Source: Mesaphorura yosii
Taxonomy: Eukaryota; Arthropoda; Collembola; Poduromorpha; Tullbergiidae
Assembly: GCA_009869945.1 (NCBI GenBank)
Contig: WIXG01000660.1
Span: 1 to 28,365, forward strand
Direction: 5' to 3'
Length of the DNA: 28,365 nt
Part shown: piece after piece, positions 18,609 to 27,585 of the stretch
How positions within the stretch are numbered: the stretch's first letter is position 1
Layout of the letters: each line of letters begins with the position of its first letter
Translations under genes and position numbers: made by a program
Notes under the pieces: generated by a model
Seen by the model: the letters and a program-made list of their open reading frames with translations, nothing else
Databases searched by the model: none
What the model was told of the DNA's origin: nothing

Positions 18609-20620
18609 ATGGATCCACACCTGGTTCAAGGATCGGCTCTCCGTTGCCTTATCTGCAATTTGGCAGTGAATTTTTCCGTTCGGACGATAATCACTTGCCC
18701 CAACACCAATATAATCGAGAAATTGGTCCGCTATCCGAATAACCTCGGCGGATGGGGAGTCTGCGGGCGCATAAATCTGAAGATTGAGGGCCCGACGCAG
18801 AGTGTGGGGGCAGTGTACAAGGAGCCTGCCGTTGCCTTTTGTACTGAATGCACCGATCGACTGGAAGAAATCGGTCGGATCCTGGTGCAGCTGGAAGAAC
18901 TCCATCAGCGTGTGACGCTATTTCAAAAGGAGTTGCTGCGCCAGACCCGCTCGACGCTAGTGACAGAGACGCCGGTTGGGGGAACCTCGCCGACCGGAGC
19001 AAGGCAACGAATTGTTAAAGGTAAGGCTGAACCATTCGTGTTAATTTCAAGACGACTCAACTGGCTTAACTTAAACTCTTCTGAGTGAATGTGTAGAATT
19101 GGAGTTACAGCTTGGATTTGATTCCCCGGACAACATCGCTCCTGTCCCCAGCCAGCGAACCCACGAGATAATACAATCACACAATCAGCCTGTTGTCAAA
19201 CTGTGGCGACTCGAGCAGGATCCACTGGTGGGTCAGTCGCTCGTCCCAATCGTTGAGATCAAGCAAGAGCCTGATCGTGCTGGCTCTCCCCCTTCCGAGC
19301 CAGAATTCTCTATGGAACTGGATACCTGCGACGATGACTACCTCGGAACCCCAACTAGCCACAACAAAGGCGACCAGGGTGAAGATTCAGCCTCCGAAGA
19401 CGACGATTTCGTGGTTGCAAAAGCGAGTACCCGACGAAGGAGGAGGAGGGTGCAGGTCGAGGTAACCGGCTGCGGGTACCCAGACTGCGAGTTTAAGTGC
19501 AAACTGAGAAATACGCTTCGGGAGCATGTGCGAAAGGAGCACTCCGGAGGCAAGTTCTGGCGTAACCTATGCCAAACTCGATCGAGTCAAGAGTTGCTGT
19601 CGATTGGTGTGTAAATCGGTTAATAAACGTTCCAACTGCTAAATTATAGAGTTCATGTGTTTCCGCTGTGGAGCCTGTTTTCCTGACCAACCGGACTCTC
19701 TCGCCAGCCACGAGCAGTCACATCTTGCCGAAGAGAAGGCCCGGACACCATGCCCGTATTGCCCTCGCACGTACCCCGATCTGGCCAGACAGCGCCAACA
19801 CCAAAGACGAGTGCACCCCGAGCAGCCCATGCCGCCGTGGCCTGCGAACCTCCTGCCAAAGAAGAAGTCAGCCAATCCGGTCGCCACTGAGTGGACGTGT
19901 CCCCATTGCCAGAAGGTCTTCAAGCCGCCGACCGTTCACTCAACCTTCAAAAACCACGTCGCATCGCACACGAAGCCGTTCAAATGCACCGCCGACGGAG
20001 GCGCGTGCACGACCGCCTTCGGCTCGAGTATCAGCCTCCGCGCCCACTGCATCCGGGCGCACCCCGAACTCCAGCTCCCCACCTACAAATGCCCGTACCC
20101 CGACTGCCCCTTCGAGTCCCGCTTCCAAAGCAGCGTTCGTACGCACGTGGTGGCCAGGCACGAGACGGAGCGGAGCCTCCCCTGCACCGCCGCCCCCGGC
20201 TGCGCCTACCGGGCGCCCAACGGAACTTCCCTGCGGAACCACGTGGAGAAGGTGCACGAAGGCAAGAAAAACTTTCTCTGCACGGAATGCGGCCGGAGCT
20301 TCTACTTCAAGAACGCGCTTCGACTTCACATGCAGACGCACACCGGCGAGCGTCCCTTCGTCTGCTCCGCCTGCGGGAGGGGCTACACGACGGCGAGGCA
20401 GCTGCGGGACCACGAAGCGATCAAGCACAGACAAGAACGACCCCACGTCTGCGACCACTGCGGGGAGCCATACTGCACGAAGAAGCAGCTTTGGAATCAC
20501 GTCCGCTCGTGGCATCACAACGGAAGTGTCAGAATCGGGGTGCGCCCCGGTGCAGGGAAGGGCAAGGGCAGACCCCGCAAAAGCAAAAGCGTCAGAAACA
20601 GCAGCAACAATGCCGCTTGA
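18609..20620 (+). CDS. ZAD-like/C2H2 zinc-finger transcription factor 2, 615 aa
   Basis: Probable nuclear regulator and paralogue of the gene at 6031-7835. Exons are 18609-19020, 19097-19561 and 19650-20620. Introns are 76 bp (GTAAGG...TGTGTAG) and 88 bp (GTAACC...TTATAG), both phase 1; the sum is 616 codons. The N-terminal module is C-x2-C-x61-C-x2-C with Cys at 13, 16, 78 and 81. The helix then reads EEIGRILVQLEELHQRVTLF and KELLRQTR, nearly identical to gene 1, and exon 1 ends with the same TGAR-----V. Exon 2 is acidic, with VEIKQEP (SUMO-type site). Ten C2H2 fingers follow, about residues 262-581. The first is in exon 2 and is separated by an intron from the second. One canonical THTGERPF linker is present. 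The tail WHHNGSVRIGVRPG matches the WHKGGGERVGVQP of gene 1, followed by a basic end rich in Lys, Gly, Arg and Ser. Confidence 0.87.
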
Positions 20621-20658
20621 TTGCTGATTCCTGCACCAAAACAGGGTGAATTTAGTTG

Positions 20659-20664
20659 AATAAA
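20659..20664 (+). terminator. Poly(A) signal AATAAA of zinc-finger gene 2
   Basis: AATAAA 39 bp after the stop at 20618-20620. Confidence 0.65.
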
Positions 20665-21173
20665 TTGATTTCTATATTTGCATTAATTAGAATTTATTAT
20701 CACATTCGATTGGAATTGGAGTCACGAATCAAGTAGTAGAATTTTTTGTTTTAATTGATACGCCAAAATACGTACATTCCAAAGACAAGCGTCCGTCAAA
20801 AGCAATAAATTTAACCGAATGCGCGTCGAAAGTAGTGTTGAAAGTTGAGTAACACATTAAACCATTAAGCAAGGGCAAAATCCAATAAACTCATAAACCA
20901 AAAACCAATCATAAAATTATACTATTATACAGGCTATGACTTTGTTTCTACTTAACTGCATTTCAATTTCAACCGCATGCACCCACATGTTAAATTAATG
21001 GCCATTAAACGTAAGCTGATTCGAGCTCTGCCACAGACAAATTACAACGGAAACTCGTGTCAATTGACGTCAATTTGATGCACAGATTGCAAGTAATGTT
21101 GCAGGCGGCGGGAATGAAGGGATTTGCAACCATAAAGTTTCACGCCTAAAATAAAACGCCATAAAACTTGTTG
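20665..21173. other. AT-rich intergenic spacer
   Basis: About 0.5 kb with no open frame of note and no repeat that I recognise. Confidence 0.45.
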
Positions 21174-21210
21174 CATAAAATGCTGGTATTGGGCAGGAAC
21201 AGTTCACAGT
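21174..21210 (+). promoter_or_regulatory. Candidate core promoter of the lipase gene (TATA-like plus initiator)
   Basis: CATAAAA at 21174-21180 is followed about 31 bp later by TCACAGT at 21204-21210, which resembles an arthropod initiator. The ATG at 21248 would then have a 5' UTR of about 40 bp. Confidence 0.4.
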
Positions 21211-21247
21211 CGAGTCTTGCCCTGCCCTACCCTACCCCGAGTTGGCG

Positions 21248-22413
21248 ATGGCGCGAACCCGCATTTTGTTCTGCCTTGGACTGGCTGCCTGCTTCCTGCA
21301 GCCGACCCGCACGCAGACGGTCTCCACGGACCCCGACGACATTGCATTCTACTTGTATCCGAACCCGGCCGACCTGCAGGACACCGACACTCTCGTCTTC
21401 GGCGACCCCGCCTCCGTGGCCAACTCCAGATTCGTGCCGGGGAAGGCGCTGATTCTCCTCATTCACGGGTTCGCACAGAATTACACGACGGTGTTTCCTC
21501 AGCTCGTCAAAGACGGTGAGTTACGCAGGCCTGTCGGGAGTCGTGGTCGTGTGCGCGGGCGTATTTGGTCTTTTACCCTTTGCACGCATACCCACAGCCT
21601 ACCTGCAGAACGGCTACGAGGCCTCCGCGAACATCATCGCCGTCGATTGGGGCTTGCTCGCCACTCCAGTCCCGGTCGCCCTCCTGCCGTGGTCGGACAA
21701 TGTGCTCACTCAACAGCTGGCAGTCGCCCTCGTGCTGCTTGGCTACCCCCTTGCCGAAGCCAACACGGCCGTCACCTCCACACGCGTGGGGGATTTCATC
21801 GAATTCCTGCTCAGCGCAGGATTCTTGGCGCCCGACGACCTGGCGGACACAGCCCACTTCATTGGCATGAGCATGGGCGCGCACGTCGCCGGTATCGCCG
21901 CCGAGCAAGTCCGACAGGATACGGGGCTCACTGTAGCCCGGATCACGGGGCTGGATCCGGCCGGCCCTCTTTACCAAGGCATGCCCGCCTCGGATAGGCT
22001 CAGTCCCACCGACGCCGCGTACGTTGACGTGGTGCACAGCAACCAGGGCGAGTTTGGCTACGTGGGCTCCTTGGGCACCGCCGACTATTACGTCAACGGG
22101 GGCGGGCCCCTCCAGCCGGGCTGTTCGCTTTTGCCCACGAGCGTGGACGGAGCATTCTGCAGCCACGCGAAATCAATTTACTACTACGCGGCATCGATTT
22201 CAAATTCGTCGCTACGTGGTTGCAAGTGCCTTCTTTCGAGTGTGGGTTTGATTTGCCTCGGAACGGCCCCCTGCACGGCGTTCGGCGAGGGCTCCCCGTC
22301 CAGGTAAGAGTCTAACATGTGGCGCCACCATCAGCGGCCCTTAACTCAACTCTCTTTGTCATCATCACAGTGCCCGCGGATGCTACTGCCTCTCACTGAC
22401 AACCAACCCGTGA
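21248..22413 (+). CDS. Pancreatic-lipase-like secreted lipase, 338 aa
   Basis: Secreted esterase of the animal lipase family (triglyceride or phospholipid hydrolysis). Exons are 21248-21515, 21598-22303 and 22371-22413. The introns (82 and 67 bp) are GT-AG; lengths sum to 339 codons. The third exon is only 43 bp and supplies the family ending ARGCYCLSLTTNP. Start at MARTRILFCLGL, giving a signal peptide. Motifs: LILLIHGFAQNY (oxyanion region); AYLQNGYEASANIIAVDWG; nucleophile Ser181 in GMSMGAH; Asp209 in ITGLDPAGPLY; His279 in CSHAKSIYYY. The triad is complete, so an active enzyme is expected; Cys-rich loops near the C-terminus also fit the family. It has no colipase or PLAT domain, as is usual for insect-type members. 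ATTAAA at 22431-22436 may serve as poly(A) signal. Confidence 0.9.
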
Positions 22414-22834
22414 CAGCCGAATTGATGCCAATTAAAATAGCACTGATAAGTTCAGCAACTTCTTTTTCACTGTATGTGGACACGTACTTGACCATTTTTG
22501 CATGAATGAAACGAATGCTCTGTTGTTCTTGTTTTTACTCAGCGAAGGTTGGTCGCGAAAAATCGTGCATAACTTGCAGGAAATTCTTTATCTCGAGTTC
22601 AAAGCTCAAATTCCATTTATCAACCACTCGCTGTGTGTTGGCGTTACGTAATCACTCGTTTACTTCGGTGGATTAACTGCACTGGATGACATCGGATGAT
22701 GTCAGTCGTTCGCAATTTACGTTGACTCACATTCGATTTTCGCACACTTAAAAGGATGTCATGCGCATTTGACAGTGCAATAACAATTTTAAATCGAATT
22801 GAGAGCGGTCAGCACGCGTTGCTTTTACACTGCC
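22414..22834. other. Intergenic spacer, 5' region of the P450 gene
   Basis: About 420 bp without a gene. CTTAAAAGG at 22747-22755, about 85 bp before the P450 start codon, is a weak TATA-like sequence. Confidence 0.35.
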
Positions 22835-24449
22835 ATGGATTTGACGGCCTTTCTTCTGCTGGTCGGGCTGGGCGCTCTCGTGTTTTATGTTCTGTGTGGA
22901 CCTCCCAGAAAAGGCAAGAACCTGCCGCCCGGTCCTCCCGCTGGCCTTCCGATCCTCGGCCAGCTCCTCCAAATTGACCGGACCAAGATATTCAGCGACA
23001 CGGTGGGCAGGTGGGCGGATGAGTACGGACCGATCTTCAGGGTTCGCCTGGGCGGCTACGACTGCTTCTTCCTCAACGACCCGAAACTCATCCGCGATAC
23101 CCTCAACGACCCGGCGCTCAACGGCCGCCCCGACAACCGCGTGTGGAAGACCATGGCTTCGGGGAACCACGGAATTCTCTTCGCGGATGGGCCGACTTGG
23201 GCCGAGCAACGCCGCTTCACGCTCCGCCACCTCCGCGAGTTTGGCTTCGGGAAGAACGCCATGGAGACGCTCATCCTCGACGAGGCCCGCGACCTCTTCG
23301 ACGGCTTCCGCACCGACGCGGCCGCGGGGCGCTCCGTGACAGGACTCGGTCGCCGCTTCAGTCTGGCCGTTCTCTCCTCGCTGTGGTTCATCGTGTCGGG
23401 GGAGCGCCTGAACCACGACGACCCCGAGTTGAAGGACATTCTCGAGGACGTCTTCCGCCAGATGGATGACGTCTTCTCGAAAGGCATTCTTAGCTTCGTC
23501 CCCGCGCTCGCGACAGTTGCGCCGGAGCGGAGCGGCTACAACGGACTCTTGCGGGCCTTCGAGCGAGCCACCGTCTTCATGAAGCGGTACATCACGCAGC
23601 ACGAGAACAGCCGCGTCGAAGGCCAGCCGCGGGACTTCATCGACTCGTATCTCGACGAAATGCACAGGGCAAAGGACACGAACTCGAGTTTCTACAAGGA
23701 GCAAGGATGTAAGCAAATGAGACTTTATCTTTGGCGCTGAAGTGTCCTGTTGTTAATCTGGTGTTTTCTTAGACAGAAACCTGCTCGCCGTCATCATGGA
23801 CCTATTTGGTGCCGGCGCCGAAACGACGTCGACGACCCTCGACTGGGCAGTGCTTTACTTGGCTACCAATCAACACGTGCAGAAGGAGCTGCAGGCCGAG
23901 ATCGACGCCGTGCTGGGCTCGGGATCGGCTGCCCGCTTACCCTCGCTATCCGACAAGGGCCTCATGCCGTACGCGGAGGCGGTCATGCTAGAAGTGCTGC
24001 GTGCCTCCTCCATCGCGGGGATCGGTCTGTTTCACACGACGCTGTCCGACGTGAAGATCGGTGGTTACGACGTCCCCCGTGGCTCCTTCGTCGTCCCCTC
24101 TCTCCGCTACGTCCACCACGACCCCCGCCTCTGGGACGCCCCGGCCGAGTTCAACCCGACCCGATTCCTGCGCACACGCACGACGGACGCAGACGGCGGG
24201 GTGGGTGAGCGGGAATGCGTGAGGTCCGAGAATCTGATGCCTTTCGCCGTGGGCAAACGCGTCTGCCTCGGCGAGACGCTTGCGAGGGACGAATTCTTCC
24301 TATTTCTCGTCTGCCTCTTTCAGCGATACACCATACAGCTCGACTCCGCCCATCCGCCCACGGACGGCTCACCCCTACATACGTTTCTTCTTAAGCCACA
24401 GCCTTATCACGTCATCATGCGGGAAAGAAGCAGCGAAGCAGTTAATTAG
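22835..24449 (+). CDS. Cytochrome P450, CYP2 clan, 516 aa
   Basis: Haem-thiolate monooxygenase of the endoplasmic reticulum. Exons are 22835-23708 and 23773-24449 with one 64-bp phase-1 intron (GTAAGC...TTCTTAG); the sum is 517 codons. Start at MDLTAFLLLVGL, giving a membrane anchor followed by the proline hinge LPPGPPAGLP. Landmarks: WAEQRRF in helix C; DLFGAGAETTSTT (helix I oxygen site); EVLR (ExxR of helix K); FNPTRF; and the haem loop FAVGKRVCLGE with Cys456 as ligand. The proline hinge, the WAEQRR helix C and the DLFGAGAETT form fit the microsomal CYP2 clan, which in arthropods includes hormone-making and detoxifying members. I cannot assign a family number or substrate. All functional motifs are intact. 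It converges on the Gly-rich gene with 93 bp between stops. Confidence 0.92.
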
Positions 24450-24491
24450 TGATTAGGGAAATTAGCACTTTGTAGTACTCCAAACAGAAGT

Positions 24492-24519
24492 TTTATTGCA
24501 AAAATACAAAGCAATTAAA
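24492..24519. terminator. Overlapping poly(A) signals of the convergent P450 and Gly-rich genes
   Basis: The minus strand has AATAAA at 24497-24492, serving the Gly-rich gene (stop at 24543). The plus strand has ATTAAA at 24514-24519, serving the P450 (stop at 24449). Each signal lies beyond the other, so the two mRNAs must overlap. Confidence 0.5.
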
Positions 24520-24542
24520 AAATTCATCTTCCGTCCACGCTT

Positions 24543-25205
24543 TTAAACGGCGACGTGGAGGTTGGCACCGGCGTTCGCGTAACCCGTGGCGCTGCCCGAC
24601 ACGCCGTGAATGCCCGCCGCGGCCGCAATTCCCGCTCCGGCGCCTGCCCCCACGCTGCCCAGTCCCACCACGTCTCCGCCCGCGTTGCCACCGGCCGAGA
24701 CGTGCGTCGCGAGCCCGCCGTTCTCGAGCGCGATGCCTGAGGCGCCCTCGAGACCTCCGTGCACGCCGACGCCGCCGAGCATGAGCCCCGCGGAGCCCGA
24801 TGCCTTCTGGTGGGCGGAGAGTCCCTTGATATGGCCCTCGTAGTCACCCGAGACACCCGTGTCGAGCCCCAGCAAGTCGCTCTTCACACTGGCAGAGCCC
24901 CGCGAATGGAGGCCGAGCCCGGTTTCCTCGGAGCCCCCAACGGCGACCTCCCCGCCCATCTGCACGCCACCGATGCCCACGTTGCCGCCCAGCCCGATCG
25001 TCCCGTCCTCGTTGATGCCCAGACTCACTTCGCCCAGCCCAAAGTTGAGGCTGTGTTTCCCCTTCGGTAACCGGTCGTGGAGCGCCTTGTATAGCCCCCA
25101 CTGACGCTCCTCACGGTCCAGCGCCTGGAGGGTGGGGGCGCCCTGCACCTGCACGGCGCAGAAAGTGAGCACAGCGAGGGAAATGAAAAACGTGAGGGAT
25201 TGCAT
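24543..25205 (-). CDS. Secreted glycine-rich protein, 220 aa
   Basis: Intact single-exon gene. A clear signal peptide (MQSLTFFISLAVLTFCAVQVQG) precedes a short charged region (DREERQWGLYKALHDRLPKG) and a long Gly/Ala/Ser-rich domain. After the signal there is no cysteine. Much of the domain alternates Gly with small or hydrophobic residues at about every second or third position (GLGEVSLGINEDGTIGLGGN, LGGVGVHGGLEGASG, GSVGAGAGAGIAAAAGIHG). This alternation with regular turns suggests stacked beta-strands rather than the strict Gly-X-X of snow-flea antifreeze proteins. Attacin-like G-domains and cuticle or silk-type proteins share such composition, so function is open. It converges on the P450 gene. 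Confidence 0.7.
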   Translation of the reverse strand: MQSLTFFISLAVLTFCAVQVQGAPTLQALDREERQWGLYKALHDRLPKGKHSLNFGLGEVSLGINEDGTIGLGGNVGIGGVQMGGEVAVGGSEETGLGLHSRGSASVKSDLLGLDTGVSGDYEGHIKGLSAHQKASGSAGLMLGGVGVHGGLEGASGIALENGGLATHVSAGGNAGGDVVGLGSVGAGAGAGIAAAAGIHGVSGSATGYANAGANLHVAV

Positions 25206-25958
25206 GGTTGAGCGAGATTCTAACTTCTGACTGGATCTGAATCCAATTTGGCCTCGGACGCAACATTTCTTTGCCCGGCGACGTCGGCGGGCTTGTCAAA
25301 CACGGAAACCCGATCAAAGCCGCGTCTGACCGCAGCGGGTGAAGATTACGCGGGCAAGAAGACATAATTGGGCTGTTTGTCGCAGTTCGTAGACCACAAT
25401 CAGTGCAGAAAGTAGTAGTAGGAGTGCCGGTACTGGCTTCCTGCTGGCACGGAAAAATACACGCTCACAGTCCCAACGGAAACGTCATCCTCTCTTTCGA
25501 TCGATGAATCAATCAAAATTGTGACAGGTCGATCGTCATCGCCGGCGGCGTCCGTGTGTCATGCCTCATTGATTCGCCATTGACAAGCCGGCTCCGGTTC
25601 AGCGACAGAGCCGTGTGTCATGTCCGATTGAATTTGCTGTGTGTCAAGTCCCGTTGCTGCCTCGCCTGACTAGTCTGCCTGTTTGCTTTGAGTAAAGTAA
25701 AATGAGTTGCCTCTTTACCTGTCATGTAATTGCGAATAAATCGATCTATCATTCGTGACTGTGAATGGAAGTGTCAAGTCCCATTTCAGGTCTCAGTAAT
25801 AAACTCTGCAAGTACTCAATGGAACAATTCTTGCGAAACGCACTGTATTATGTTGCCTATGTTCGTGACACTGTGGCGGGCAGAGACAAGGCGATAGACG
25901 AATTGTCTTGCGCAGTGGCCACGGGCTCAAATGGTCTGGCCCGCCCCGTCCGGCCATC
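25206..25958. other. Shared upstream region between two divergent secreted-protein genes
   Basis: About 750 bp between the Gly-rich gene (-) and the small secreted ORF (+). No gene recognised. The sequence GTGTCA(A/T)G recurs: GTGTGTCATG at 25554 and 25613, GTGTCAAGTCCC at 25641-25652 and again at 25771-25782. These could be binding sites or remnants of a tandem repeat. Confidence 0.4.
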
Positions 25959-25965
25959 ATAAATA
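25959..25965 (+). promoter_or_regulatory. TATA box of the small secreted ORF
   Basis: CATAAATA gives ATAAATA at 25959-25965, about 50 bp before the ATG at 26016. An initiator-like ATCAAC lies at about 25984. Confidence 0.4.
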
Positions 25966-26015
25966 CGAAACTCATTCGGAGAGATCAACATAGAAATTCT
26001 AAACAAGTCAACAAA

Positions 26016-26177
26016 ATGGCAATTCGAAAAGTTTTCCTGTTCTTGGCCGCCTCGTAGTTCTATGCCAGCAGCGTTACTGCACGTAGACTTAAAGTCTTTC
26101 AAATACCCGTTTTTATGCACAAGTACACTACAACCAGCCAGTTAAAGGGGTTGGGTCTTGAACTGCCGGAGATGTGA
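26016..26177 (+). pseudogene. Small secreted-peptide ORF interrupted by TAG in its signal peptide
   Basis: The start has a strong arthropod context (ACAAAATGGC) and a TATA box 50-57 bp upstream. The frame reads MAIRKVFLFLAAS, then TAG at 26055-26057, then FYASSVTARRLKVFQIPV and on to TGA at 26175-26177 (53 codons). The two pieces together have the shape of a signal peptide, with a cleavage-like SVTA, followed by a short basic peptide without cysteine. Either the gene was inactivated by one substitution or the TAG belongs to a short intron (GTAG overlaps it at 26054), for which I see no convincing acceptor. No family recognised. Confidence 0.35.
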
Positions 26178-26385
26178 GACGGAATAAGAAAATTATGCAT
26201 GCCACATGAGTACGTTAACTCTACTGTATTCTATTCATGTACACGTCTCGGGGCGGTGCTGATCACGCATCCGGACTTTCCTGACACCGTCGAAAATGAA
26301 AATGGTGGTCAGCCAACTGGTACTGTCAAGCGCTGGGAAGGTAGCAGAACTCTAAAAAAAACTCGGTATTCTTCTTGCTCTTGCA
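26178..26385. other. Intergenic spacer
   Basis: About 200 bp between the broken secreted ORF and the 3' end of the C-type lectin gene, with nothing recognised. Confidence 0.35.
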
Positions 26386-26391
26386 TTTATT
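26386..26391 (-). terminator. Poly(A) signal AATAAA of the C-type lectin gene
   Basis: AATAAA on the minus strand at 26391-26386, 93 bp after the stop at 26484. Confidence 0.55.
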
Positions 26392-26483
26392 CAAACTGCA
26401 TCTAATCAGAATTCAACACTCCTAGCAGACATGTAAATTAAGTGGTCAACCAGAATGTGAATACATAATTCGTGGGTACTAAA

Positions 26484-27227
26484 CTAAAGCACCTCGCAAA
26501 TGTAGCGCCTCCTGGAGAGCAGCCTGCTGCGCGCAGTTCGAATGGAAAAATCAAACTGGGACTTGTCGTATGTGGCGAGGTCGAATGAGGGGTCTGGGTT
26601 GGGCTCATTTGGTGCCCAGAACCCAGGGTACGACGGCATGAAGGTAGCAGGCTCGATCCACCTCCACTTGCCCGTAGATGCGTCGCGGACCCCTGCTGTA
26701 TAGAGTGAAACTTGTTGGAGGCGGTGTTGCACAAGCAGTTTGAATAACGTTTCGCCCTGCTGCTGATCCATCACGGTAAGGAGTCGTCCACCTATGATCG
26801 TCTGCACGCAGTGGTAGTACGCATCATTCCAAACGGCCTGAAATCAAGCAAACAGACACGTCACAGTTACATCCCATCCCCGAAGTGTACATTTCTTCAA
26901 GGCGTGTGTTAATTCCCCCAAGGATTGAACTTACTTCCTCCAGACTCAAATGGAGTGTCTTATAACCGGCTCTTGTGCCATTGGAACGACTTACTGGAAT
27001 TGTTCCAATGTTTTCAAACCCTAAAATTGTTTAAAAATTCCGAACATTAGACGCCGAAAAATGCGTACTGTCGGCACGCATTGAAACTTACCCGGGTAGC
27101 TTTCATTGCCCTCCAGTCGGGTCTGTTTCTGTGCTGCTTCAAGGGGGACGATGGCAGCTTCGGAGCCCGTTGGAGAGTTCAGCGTTGCCGTGACAAGCAC
27201 AAAGATGAAGAGCGTGATTTTGGACAT
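26484..27227 (-). CDS. Secreted C-type-lectin-like protein, divergent, 191 aa
   Basis: Single-domain secreted CTLD protein, a class often used in carbohydrate recognition or immunity. Exons on the minus strand are 27227-27092, 27020-26935 and 26837-26484. Introns are 71 and 97 bp, GT-AG, phases 1 and 0; the sum is 192 codons. The signal peptide is MSKITLFIFVLVTATLNS. The CTLD starts near GYKTLHLSLEEAVWNDAYYHC, then GGRLLTVMDQQ, GKWRWIEPATF, YPGFWAPNEPNPDP, and ends RRRYICEVL. The outer cysteine pair (YYHC and YICE) is kept, but the two inner cysteines usual before the end are absent. The EPN triplet of the calcium/mannose site is present, but the WND motif is not (FDF in the expected place), so canonical calcium-dependent binding is doubtful. 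It has a strong promoter (TATA and TCAGT). Confidence 0.8.
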
Positions 27228-27289
27228 CTTGGGAATGTATGTTATTCCTTTGTCTCCGTCGCTTAGGATTTAACTCAGAGCTGAGCTGA

Positions 27290-27324
27290 ACTGAGTTATC
27301 AAGCCAGAGTTGTTTCTATTTATA
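27290..27324 (-). promoter_or_regulatory. TATA box plus TCAGT initiator of the C-type lectin gene
   Basis: On the minus strand TATAAATA begins at 27324, and TCAGT lies at 27294-27290. Its A at 27292 is 32 bp from the TATA start, the classical spacing. The 5' UTR would be about 65 bp. Confidence 0.65.
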
Positions 27325-27585
27325 CCAACTGTCCGACCTGTCTCCTTTGTTAGGAGAAGTAGCCCTACCCGGAAAAGTAGGTCAATCATTTTGGGTCGAC
27401 CTTCATCACCCTACTCGAGATTAATCATGGATTTCCTGGAAAATTTTCCGATAACCGAAAAGGATCGAGAGTGAATATTATTCATGAGCCGAGCAGTGGA
27501 TTGAGAGGGCACACATATTTTTATCACACTGTCGAATTGGAATAGTGCTTATCAGCTACGCATTCTAAGCTCAGTGTTTATTTTG
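27325..27585. other. Intergenic spacer, upstream region of the C-type lectin gene
   Basis: About 260 bp without a gene. A minus-strand AATAAA at 27582-27577 is the likely poly(A) signal of the receptor-like relic to the right. Confidence 0.45.

Noticed and set aside
20932..21000. Short ORF with a hydrophobic start (MTLFLLNCISIST).
   Set aside because: Only about 20 codons, poor start context, no promoter, and no continuation by splicing that I could find.
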